NCBI GenBank assembly: GCA_004794785.1
Contig: SJOL01008870.1
Span: 71,341 to 135,340, forward strand
Direction: 5' to 3'
Source: Opisthorchis felineus
Taxonomy: Eukaryota; Platyhelminthes; Trematoda; Opisthorchiida; Opisthorchiidae
DNA length: 64,000 nt
The translations under genes were made by a program, and so were the position numbers. Below, in pieces: positions 48,580-59,559 of this stretch; position 1 is the stretch's first letter; every line of letters starts with the position of its first letter. The notes below the pieces were generated by a model, which worked only from the letters and a program-made list of their open reading frames with translations, was not told the origin of the DNA and made no database searches.

Positions 48580-48813
48580 GTCATAAAAAACGAGAGAGTC
48601 ACCTGAGTTCCAAGTGAATCTCCTGTCAAAACCAAATTGGTATGCAAATGAGTGTATTTCGCTAAGAACGAAACCTGTCTTAGACTATCGAAGAGTTTTT
48701 GGCAACCTTGTGAATCGTTTCGTTCAAGAAAATATGCTGCGTTATCCTGAATATCGTACCCACTCAAACATGAGGCGGCCTTTGTGCAGCACACAGCTGA
48801 AGAATGTCATAAA
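48580..48813 (+). repeat. Family C monomer, third permutation, ribozyme deleted
   Basis: The same 8-bp word, GTCATAAA, stands at 48580-48587 and 48806-48813. Between them the copy runs from the middle of Y to the Y end (GAGTGTATTTCG), through a truncated X, then into the start of Y and back to the same point. The unit is only 226 bp because spacer, CTGATGA and stem II are lost; ACGAAACC and ACTATCGAAGAG on the 3' side remain. Opposite in orientation to the copy at 47983. A 67-codon frame here (48614-48817) is not a gene. Confidence 0.65.
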
Positions 48814-51800
48814 CTAGAACTTTAGTCAAGTATCCTTTTAAAACCGAACTCTTCTGAAAATAAGGGCATTTAACGTACATCAATGCATGTTCTTGGGTTT
48901 GATAAGCTCAGGATGGTTCGGAACCGAAAGATCAAACCTGGGGACGAAAATGGTGATTGGACCAAATGAATGTGACATTCGGCTGATCCGCAAATAGCTT
49001 GACTATGGTATTAGAATAAATACGAAGCTGTATATAGGCTGAGTTCGTGTAGTATATGGGTATATCAAGTGCAGTATAAGATCACATGTGGACCATACTC
49101 CGATTACGACCAAAAACCTGGTCTTTATTTCCGACTAAACAGATCACCGGAAGGAAGATTTCTCCAAGTCCATAGGAAACAGGAGATTTCGATTGAAGAC
49201 AACTTTTTATGTCTTGATAAATTAGTCGATCCCGAGTGGGTAAACCAAGCGCAGTTGAGGTTGCTCGCTCTGCACTGTCAAGGCCTATGCAGAAGTTACC
49301 CACAGTAGGAAATCAGGTCTGCATTTGGTTGGGCCTCTCGTCAGTGAAGGATAATTGGGACAGAGAATAAAAGAAAACCATGCAAGTTCGAAGTAACCGA
49401 AGTTGTGAGATGAGCTGGGACGATGAACACTACTGAGTCAAGTATTAGCAGCATGTGACGATGTACTGTGTCATTTCAGGTTATATAAACGCCTCTTCGG
49501 ATCAGCATATGAACAGAAAATCTCGGGTGCATTTCTCCACTCATCCGAGTTTGAACATGGCTGGCAAGTCGTGGAATCCTGTATGATAGCTTTGACGTGA
49601 TAGCCCTAGATTCGTGCTTCTTTAATTGCCAATGGAGCGGCGTCATAATCCAGCTTGGCCATAAAAACATTGAAGTCTGTCATATGAGACACGACGATAA
49701 AATAAATGGTGAATCATCTGTCGAACCTGTTTTACTGCGCACTTTTTGCACTCCATTCTTGGACTGGAAATACTGTGCAGGGAAAACCAATTCTTTTGTC
49801 ACACGATGGCAAGTGAAATCGGCTGGCCATTGAACTGCACAGCACTACAAAAGTCCCTGAAGTTTACCTGAGTACTGGATATCAAACAAAATGTTATTAG
49901 GTTCTCCCCATTCATACACAGAGAAAGTGGTGATCAGTACAGACACCACGAAAAAGTTAATTCAAACGAAGTTTGCAGAATCACTATGATCCTTTCCTAC
50001 TAGTTTCCGTTAAGGCACAATACCGGTAAAGGGTGCTCAGATAAACAGCTCCTGATGGTCGAGTTGCTCTGGCGCCTAGTGACATTAATGGTTGTTCACC
50101 AGCCCACAGCTCTCACATGTTTTAGAGAAACAAGGTAGGCCAGGAGTAACGCTGCTTTCAGTTTGATCCATATTTTATGCCCTTTCCTCTAATATTCATT
50201 TCCTGTAACTCTTCGTAATGCAATCTACAGTAAGCAACACCATTTGGCGGAATTCTATGCGGTCTATGGAAGGCTGCACACATAGATAAGAAGAGCCGGG
50301 AAGATATCAGTTTTTGAGGTAGCAGAAGACACTGATTTATTGCCAGAGTAGATCTGGGAGTAAATGAATGTATGTAGCCAGTCTGCTAGATCTTGTTTGG
50401 TAACTGGTGACTACAAGGGCTATTGGAATACGACAAAAGTGACCCATAAACAGAAATGAGAAAAATCAATCATACTTGTTACGTTCATTTGATAGAGCTC
50501 GACTGGTTCATTCGGACATTTGGCTACATTTGAAGATCTGGAGGTAAGTTATAATATGAAAAACGTATTTCAGGAATAGACCTCTGGAAGGTAAGCCTAA
50601 AAACTGGTCTCAGTTTGTCTTCAATTAACATAAAAAAGTCATATCTTTAAAGCAATGATCCGCCTGATTGCCGAAATGCTGTAAAAAGCAAACTGTCCTC
50701 GGTAAGCTGTCAGTGGAAATATAATGATTTTTGTGACGATTAAGAAAAGGCTTTTGATCAGAAAGTGTTATGTAAACAGCTCATTCATACCCACAGTATA
50801 AGCACAGTATGTGTAATAGCCATTTCAATTCAGCGCTGAGAGTTCAGTGGTTTTGCAAGACGGAATGATTTATCGCACATCGCCTACCGATTGATTACCT
50901 CAAAATTCTTCCAGACGATGTAGTATTTAGCAAGAATATCAAATAGCGTTCGTATCCTGACGATTACACAAAAAAGACTACAGGGGCTTTAGCCACCTTT
51001 TTCGCATGGGGTCAGATATATCATGAGGATCTTCTTATCGCATATGCTTGACCAGATATGATCTCTTCAAATGCACTGAGAGTCTACAAAAACCTGTCTG
51101 TTCTGTTTGTTGGAGGATACCTATACCTCAACTGACTGGAAGAACCTTCCGACTATCGAAGGAATACTGAAATTTTAGAGGCCAGAAACAAAACTGTGAG
51201 TCCTTTGGGTGGGAGTATCCCCAGTCACATTGTACACCAAGCTAGGAATCCTTTAGGAATCTTCTTAGTTCAGTCTTCTAATGCTCCTTCTGCCAGAACG
51301 AAAACCAGCTGCATCTAGTGAAGGTAAAAGTGAAAAATTTGATCAAACTGATTTGAAACACATCCGTCTGATCGGTCACTGAGTTCGGTAAAGCTATACT
51401 AAAGTCATACTTATTCGATTCATTGGCTGCAGCGATTGTAGCGTAGCACCTTTTATCTAAAGCTGCTGCGTCAAAACGGAAGTACTCAGAAGAAATAAAT
51501 CATTATGTTTAACAGTTTTGTGCCGGTAGCAGTAATGTATGTAGGAGTAAAGATAGCCTTAATCATTTCACTACCCATTGTTGGAAATTTCACATCTGTC
51601 AGAGAGGGGGGAAAATTTTTGCCTCTGAAGATCATAAGCTATCTTGTCTTGATGGAACCAAATGTTGAGAGGGATGTCCGTAAATATATTTAACAGTGAA
51701 AAGTGTGGTCAAGTCAATCAGGATAGAGAAGGGCTGATAGGCTCTTCAGTATGAAAGTTGCGTTTAAAACTTAAGCCGATTGAGTGCAGATTTTGTTTCA

Positions 51801-53088
51801 AGTGTCAACAAAGTGAAGCAAAACAACCAACTGAAGTGCTTTTAATGTAACATCCTTTTACTTCTTTAGGAAACCAAGCTACGTGTTGAATGGCACTAGG
51901 TAGTTTTCTGTTCCTAAACGTCAACGAATGTCTTTGAAACAAAAATGCTTTTACCTGACCAGAATATCATTTCAGAAGCATAGTACTGGGCGGTTTGTTA
52001 GGTAGTTCGTTTAGGTAGAATTTACCTAGGGATTCTAAGGTCACGAAGCAACGTAGTTAGAACAGGGTAACGTCAGATTAATGCCAAAATTAGCAAAATA
52101 GCCTCTTGTTATCGAGGTGGTGTCAAATTATTTGTTTCCCGGAGTGCATACTGGCATCGGGACTGGCAGTTTTCCAGAGCACTCTGACTTGAAAATGGAA
52201 AAGATTATGATTGTCTTCAGGCAGGCCTTTGACGAAAACCATAACCGCAATGTGGTGGTGGTTAGAGTAGTTCTACCTGAGAATCCGGATCACAAACAGA
52301 AGGTTGTTATACACGGCGCCGTCCCCTAACCTGGAGAACCAGGGTTTCCACATATCAACCTACTTGAAAATACCCCACGGGCACCACACGGGCTGACTAC
52401 GTTATAGCTCAGTCTGTTACTGAAGAGCACAACTAGCCAAACCACAACAAACAGACACGGGAATAACGCAGGTAGACCGAATGTTAAACCCGATCAACCA
52501 CACTTCACACAAAAGCGACCCTAAGAGTTTTCTAAGTAAGACAGGTTCCCAATTGAACAAACTGTCTGATGAAAGTGGAAATTATGAAAAAACTTTGGAA
52601 TGTTGGCTTATAGTCCTTAAATGTGAATTTTAACACTTTGATCTCACTCAATCTCTTGATGATTTCACCTCCTCTTTCCATAGTTTTTTATTGATGGTGG
52701 CGTTTCTTTTTATCCTGATATTGCATTTATCAACGCTCGGTTTTATTTTCAAATTAATTTTTCCCTTTCACACATGGCATCTACTGGCTAACCTTCAAGT
52801 ACACTTGTTTAGTCACTGTATAAATATGTCACTTTGTCACTCTATACCTGTTCTTTGTCACAAAATAGCTGTCGTCATCAGAGCGATATTATCCAGGCGG
52901 TTTATTCTTCTAGTTAGGTGACTTATTGGAGTAATCCGCCCAAGGTGGCGAACACAAGACCATGTCTCAGGGCGTGCTGGGTGGTCAATAGTTAGTGTTC
53001 GAGAACTAAGAAGACGAAATGCCGACGTGCCTCACATTTACAAGTGGTTCCCATTCTAGCAAAGCACACTGACCTTCACACGCATTTA

Positions 53089-53145
53089 TCCCAGCTGAAT
53101 CTCTTGTTTATGATACCTCTTCAACTGAACAAGAGTACAAGGTGA
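53089..53145 (-). repeat. Family C scrap
   Basis: CCCAGCTGAATCTCTTGTTT and CAACTGAACAAG follow the Y-part order of family C. Too short for more. Confidence 0.45.
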
Positions 53146-54570
53146 AGAAGATTTTGCTCCTAAATTAGACAACACACCCCCCACTCCCGCATGGACTATT
53201 CGGTCGCACTAACTACGTGTAGTAGTTAGTTTCATCTTTTTCATAAGATAAAAATGACTCTAGGTTTCAAATTCTACGTTGTTTTCCAAATACTTTGCTA
53301 CTTTTGAGTCTATCAACCATGGATATCAGGTTTCTTTACGTCACTCTGCTTCGCTAACATTTCGTCTGAAAAGTAAAATTTTCTGGGACAACAACAGCAC
53401 TCGGTATTCGAAATTCTGGCTTACAGGCTGGAGACCTCATTCGGGAGATATGTATTGTGTACACCTACGGTTGTTTCGCTTTTATGTGAAATGCTGATCA
53501 CTGCTGAAGCACATAATGAAAAGGAAAAAACGAGAGCCACGCTGTTTCCTATTGTGCATATGATGCAACAAACTTCAAAACTAGCATAGCGTACATGGTT
53601 ACTAGTGTCTTTTATCTAACTGAGGAAATAGGTTACACTGCGTCGACGCCTAAGATCACACTTATCCGTTTAACTTTATTGTGATTATCTTCCCCAGGAG
53701 TGCCACATATTTGAAAAATAAAGTATAAAATTCAAAGGTCAATGATAATAATAATAATGATATATCAATCAACTTAGACGGTCGATAACAGGAGGAAATA
53801 TATTGTAGGAACGTATTAGCCAATAGAGCAACTATGTGACCTCAGACGATCTCTGTTTATCTGGAAAACTGAACCTGATGTAGCCTGACGTTTAAAAATT
53901 TTCCAGTCTGGTTGCTTTAACCGACTGTATTTGAAAGACTCGGAATAAGACGTGAATTAGTAAGCATGAATATAGACCGAAGTGTCCGGTCGACCAATAA
54001 TGAAAAACCTCTTAAACAGCTGAACCCCGTGAAAGCCATCTGCTTGAGCTTTTCATTTTATTTTCATGAAACCGAGGACACATTAAAACGCGGGTTTCGC
54101 AACTTTGGACAGATCATATCCGTTTGCTATTCCGGTATTTTCCATGTTACTAGTTTGCCTCAAGTCAAAAAGTCTAGATCAACTATGAACGCTTAAGCCT
54201 TTTAGAGTTATAGATGCCAAAGAAAGAAATAAACATCAATTTTGGGCTGGGATGCCCCTCAAAACCTTGGTAGCTGCAGCAAAAGTAAAAGTTTTAACAG
54301 ACGTACATACTCAGGTGAGGCCAGAAAACCTCTCTGCTAATGCACTATCAGCGATATGTCAAGCCATACACTTCGGTGTTCACTGAAATATTACACATAC
54401 GCCATCAATAGAATGCATATGAAAGTGAGTTAAGAGTCCTGAGAGTAAAGCCCTTTTAGAAACCTGTCACTGTACGCAGTTTATGGTTTTAAACACAAAC
54501 TGTATGTGCTCCTATCTATCTCCTCAACCTGGATCACTGTGCACTTCCTTCATATGAACTTTCCCATTTT

Positions 54571-54668
54571 AGGTCATATCGCGGGTGGATACACAACCGC
54601 AGCGGTATAAAGCAAAGTGCAGCCACCCGCATTACCAAGAGTGACAGCTGTATAACTCCTTCTTGTGC
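54571..54668 (-). repeat. Weak repeat E, copy 2
   Basis: Complement resembles 41063-41157 around CTTGGTAATGCGGGTGGCTG and TTTGCTTTATACCGC. The 70-codon minus frame here (54534-54746) is not taken as a gene. Confidence 0.35.
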
Positions 54669-56373
54669 TGAAGCATCCAAAGCCCCGATGAAATGAGCCA
54701 ATAAGCCTTTCGGTGCACTCGCTATATGTATTTCATAGTGAGTCATGACTACGCGTGTTCACGTGAACGGGTGCACACAAAAGATAAAGTGAGAATACAG
54801 GACCTTGGAAGGACAAAGTTCAAGACGTCAGATGTTCACTTTGAACATTCCAGCTTTGCCGGATTGATGCAGCAATGGGACTAGTCAAGAGCTCAACTCG
54901 TACTATTGCACCGTGGATCAGTTAACACGATTTCCACGCTCGGTAATAAACATGGATACAGGCCGACCAATAATATATCTGTTGCCACAATGATACTTAA
55001 AATGGAGAGGTCGGGTTAGGCGGAAACAAGTAACATCACACAGTATCTGCTTTTGGGAGACAGCTGGGATCATATTGCTGACATACTTTGTTGTGCTTCA
55101 AACATCATCATCTAGAATTATAACCTATCTGGCTGGACAACGTCTCAAATGACATTCAATGAAATGGTTCGTGGATATTAAAGGCCGGATAGCTGTTCAA
55201 AGCCCCGTGGGAACGTGAATCCCACTTTGATGTGGTCAACAGTGTTGACAGGTCTGTGTGCATTTTTTAGGGATCAAGGTATTCCTCAGTCAATGCTGGC
55301 ACGTTGATATGCCTCCATATTTTGAATAAGCTACTGACAATTTGTAAGTAGTGAAGGGTGAGGTACAGCAAAACTTTCCAGTGAAGAACTAGCTTTTAAT
55401 AACATACACAAGCAAATATCACCCAGCTCAATGACCAAACAGCCATGAGTGAGCGTCTGAAATACTTGTACTGTTAATCATATAAGGCTTAGTCACTGGT
55501 AACTGTAGCTGACTTCCAGACGAAAGGATACAACGGTAAAGCGTCATCATTTGGTTGATAATAGTCAACCTAACGGTGTATCATTGTCAAGTCTTCGACA
55601 TACGGTTCCTGAATGAAAACGGATGGTTGGATGTGATACTAAGCGGTCTTCCGTCAGCCCTAGATCTGCACTTCCCTAAGCTTTGCAGGTATTTTTCATT
55701 TAAAGTGAGTTTTGCCTCCAATCTGCATGTGAATCCCGTTCAGACCTCAATCATCCTAAGTTTACACACCGGAACTGCAATTCCTATGACCTAATATGAT
55801 TCTTATGATTTACTCTCTTCAGACATACATGCTTCACTATACAATGCAAACAAACAAAAAACGTGGGAACCAGCCATACAGGCTGTTGGTGAAGAAGGTG
55901 GTTTTCGACTGTTTTGTGAATTTCAGCTGAACGGACTTAAGGAATTAATCACATAGCTGTTCGGCTTAACTGACACTTTCCAGCACTCAGTTACATTGTG
56001 TTTAGCGTTGATAGAAGGCCGGACACAAGTAATTATCCGACGAACATTCCGCCGAATAATTAACGCTACGCTTTCTATTCCAAAAGACGTGATTCTCCTT
56101 TCAAAGTTATAATTAAAATTCAGTTAACCTCGGATGGTTTCATCGGAATTGTATAATCTTCAGACGAATGATTTAGTGTGTCTTATGCTCTCATTGTTGA
56201 GCTTGAAAGTTGGTTTGTGCAGCCTAGACTTGAATATGGTGGGCCAACAGAACTCATCTCTGACCACGAAGGACCATGTTTTGAATCCGCATACTACAGA
56301 GAACACATGGAATATCACTCAAGATGAATTAGCGCCTGGGCCATACCTTTTTGTTGTCCATTAAAGGTTCCTA

Positions 56374-56570
56374 GGGGCGAGATGGCTCAAGTGGTTAGAG
56401 CGCTAATCTACTGACCGGTCCGTGGTTCGAACCCAACCTCCGCCTTTCGACTTCCCCTGTCTAGGCTTGGGCAACCTGGCAGTATCCCAGCCCTCGTGCA
56501 TCCTTCGGGTGGCATGGCAGCTAGGCACCGAAAGGGTGCTACAGCTGAACGATTAATTAAATTTATTTTA
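56374..56570 (+). mobile_element. tRNA-derived SINE with perfect target duplication
   Basis: Starts with GGGGCGAGATGGCTCAAGTG. The A box is TGGCTCAAGTGG (56383-56394) and the B box GGTTCGAACCC (56424-56434), followed by a tRNA-unrelated body with CAACCTGGCAGTATCCCAGC and a GCACC-GAAAG-GGTGC hairpin near 56526-56540, and an A+T-rich tail. The 11-bp sequence AAAGGTTCCTA flanks it exactly at 56363-56373 and 56571-56581, defining both ends. No matching acceptor stem is present, so it is not a working tRNA gene. Its intact boxes and perfect duplication make it the youngest insertion in the window. No hammerhead is present. Confidence 0.9.
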
Positions 56571-56581
56571 AAAGGTTCCTA

Positions 56582-59180
56582 CAGTATGACCACAAATTTA
56601 GGGTCACAGTTCTCGAAAACTTACTCTTTTCAGGTCACCAGAAACACATTTTTGTCAGGGTGACTTAGAATTCATTTTTTGACCTGGTGACTCCAAAGCA
56701 ACTTTGGCGACAAAATTCACTCTCAGAAAGCAATGGTTTAACTAGCTCGGAAAAACCAATGAGAGTGATCCCAATTACCACGTTATATTTCAGAATCTTA
56801 ATACTGATTCTCTCGAATCACTGCTTCAGTCGCGTATGAACATTCCGCTACAGGTCTGAGATGACAGCACCAGTGTGTGCAATATGGGTTCAGAACATCC
56901 GCCAGCCAGTCCATCGGACAAAATTGGGTTAACCTTGATTCAGGTCATGGGTACATTCTGTTAGCTTCGGCACACAGACAAAGGCATTGTGTGACAGCCT
57001 CTCCGGGACCAACTGATTTTTAACCAGCTTCGGGACATGCCAGGCCACTCGACTGTAACTTTTTAGGCGACAACAGTGCATGCGGACACATCATTATCCA
57101 TGACTTGTAGCTTTGAACATTGTGAACCCGAGTGGTTCGATTTACGGCTGCATCACGCGCGCACCATCTCTAACTTTGAAAACGTTGGTATGAAACACTG
57201 AATTTTGCATCTGTTGTCTCAAAACTTAGTCGTACGTATAAGCATCATTCCCTCACAACGTCACGCACCAGCTAGGAATCAACCAATTTCTACTTTATCT
57301 GAAGTCCGAATCCTAGTGGCGCGTTCAAACCATTTAAATGTTGCGGCAGGCATGTGAATTTCAAACTAACCTTCCTTTCAGTGGACGGCGACTGAGAAGC
57401 AATCTGCACGTTCAGGCACGAGTTGATAAGGTGTGCCTTGTCTTTACGGTTCGTGAACGAGATACACAAGCAATTCTGTCGAGTGTACTCTATGGCTTAC
57501 ATTCGGGCGTCGAGGTAGACAACCGAACAGTTTGTAAACAGCCCGCAATGGACTAGTATTACCAGCCCTTTTTTCAACCACAGCCATATATTTCCAGTCC
57601 AAAAACATATATATATATATATATATATATAGTGCAATTGAATTTCGGTGAGGCAGATCGTGGAGATAGTTTGATTGACGAAAGCCTCTAGGATGATGCA
57701 TTTAAGCAACTTATTGCGGGTTGTTTGGAAGGGAACTGGGAGAATTCTGGGGGATTTGACATTCTGTGCCAGTGTGAAAATCTCACTGCTAGCGAAGGGC
57801 CTTGCCTTCGTGGGAGAACTCCCCCTAAGGCGATACCTTCCACTTCTATTTCCACTCTTTCGGACCCGTTCTTTTCCTATTATGCTGTTTCCCATTTGAA
57901 AGGAACTGTGCATCGAATGCTACTAAGTGAAAGTGTGTGCTAGATTTGCACCAACCTGATGACCCATCTTACAAACGACAACCAAACAAAATTTCTGGTC
58001 ACTTAACATTTATAGGGGAATCACGTGTAGCTGGCGTCACTATTTTGTAAACTGCCATTTTACAGTTATCGCTCGATTAGATATATAGATGCGACGCCTG
58101 ATCATCTGTCCATCCGAACTGTGCATATACGGATGGTCCGTGGTGTAGGTACGCTACTTGTATGGATATTAGGTTTCAAACTAGCACGGATTACTCGACA
58201 GGGAAGGGTTATTTTGGGCAGTATATCGTCAAAATCGGAGAAATACTACAATAGAGAGGAGATGGGACAATAGTTTCGAGTGACGTATTTCGTTTTATCA
58301 TACAATACACTTTTGTTTCTTCGGTTCAAAAACTTAGCACTTTTCTGATCTTTCATTGTACATGCTATCAAACAATATCTCCGCAAGAGATGTGTTTCGA
58401 GCATCTGCCAGGCTGTTTATTACAATATAGGGGCGTCTTATCCATGACCACTGTGTGCGTAAAAAATAAGCGAAGTATTCGCAGGGAGCAGATATATCCC
58501 ACTCATGGCAAAGAATTAGGGTGGTAGCCTGTGAACCCTATAAGGCTGTACTAGGGTTCTACTTGGTAACTCATAACTTCAGCGTTCACCACGTCCCACT
58601 CCTATGGACGTAATAGGGGCTGGTTGTAGCCCCGATGTGTAAAATTACGTAGTAATTGGCACATGCCACAGAATATTAGAACCAGGTGGGAAACCATCGA
58701 TTGGTTGCACGGCACTTCGGCTAAACTGACTCAATTAAACTAGTCAAATAGTTCCGGTTCATAATAAGCCGTTAATGCAGAGTTTGGTATTCGATCGCAG
58801 CTGACCATTTGTTGTATATTTATTCAACAGGTTGTGTATCGACTGTATTAAACACATGCTTTAATTGTCATGTAAATCCAAAAAGTTAACAAGTTTGTCG
58901 AAATTTAGTTTGTATGTTTCGGAAATGTCGAATGTTTCAACGACAAAGGAAAATTCATCGTTTTGACATTTTGGAGCACAGACAGTGAAGCTGGGATAGG
59001 CAATGTTCTTGACTCAGAATTCATTTAACAGATTCAGTAATTCACACCTTAAGGACAACTGATTGCAGCAGAAATGACGTGAAATAAAAAGTCACTTTTT
59101 TTAAAGAGGAGCGCGTTCGCCTACAAATAAAAGGTACAGAAAACCTTGCACCTCATAGAAAAGTTCATCGGTTATTGATC
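56582..59180. other. Gene-free stretch with an AT microsatellite
   Basis: An AT run lies at about 57606-57631. A 138-codon minus frame (57497-57913) passes through that microsatellite and is not a gene. Nothing else was recognised. Confidence 0.4.
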
Positions 59181-59184
59181 TGGT

Positions 59185-59280
59185 GGTTGTTGATCTGTTC
59201 ACCCAGCCTGGTAATTGACCTGCCAAAGTTTCGGCACCATTATGGGGAGACATCATCCGTACGCAGTTTGGTGTTTCGTA
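59185..59280 (-). repeat. Family D hammerhead-like repeat, eroded
   Basis: GTTGTTGATCTGTTCACCCA, GCCTGGTAATTG and AAAGTTTCGG follow the family D order. On the ribozyme strand the core is CGGATGA (complement of 59253-59259) with a worn hairpin and CGAAAC. Predicted inactive. It runs straight into a LINE-like scrap. Confidence 0.55.
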
Positions 59281-59475
59281 AATGCATTCACGTTTGAGTC
59301 ACTTAAATATGAAAAGCAATCTCAAATTAAAATTAGCAGCTGCTTACTTGGTTTAAGGAAAAAAGGGACTAATAAAGTGTCCATGTGTAATGAGACATGC
59401 TCTTATGCAGCGGATGAAATAGCCACATTTTTGTACATGAATTATTCGCCCGGATTTTATAACAAACTCGACGTC
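59281..59475 (+). pseudogene. Possible CR1/jockey-like RT linker scrap
   Basis: The frame contains YEKQSQIKISSCLLGLRKKG, then TNKVSM and ADEIATFLYMNYSPGFYNK. This resembles the segment before the RT core in CR1/jockey-type LINEs, where a cluster such as 'K..ADIL..YFSSVF' is usual. No RT core follows, so the call rests on one block. The rest of the 114-codon frame (to 59559) is not recognised. Confidence 0.35.
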
Positions 59476-59559
59476 TGTAAGCGTTGGGTGCAGACTTCCT
59501 TTCTTTTAGGTACGTTCATACATTATGCAGCTGAAGGTACCGCAGACCAGTTGAATTAA

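Larger units (their letters stand above)
48831..56362. other. Gene-free stretch with small repeat scraps
   Basis: Contains a family C scrap at 53089-53145 and a TAA microsatellite at about 53739-53762. The 79-codon frame at 49069-49308, like the 70-codon frame at 52117-52329, looks orderly but matches no family I know. Confidence 0.4.

Noticed and set aside
49069..49308. 79-codon frame with balanced composition
   Set aside because: No family recognised, no splice context evaluated as convincing, and an equally long frame lies on the opposite strand.
56374..56446. Possible functional tRNA gene
   Set aside because: A and B boxes are good, but no acceptor-stem pairing exists, the body is SINE-like, and a target duplication encloses about 200 bp.
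57497..57913. 138-codon minus-strand frame
   Set aside because: It passes through an AT microsatellite that encodes an alternating Tyr-Ile run, so it is not coding.
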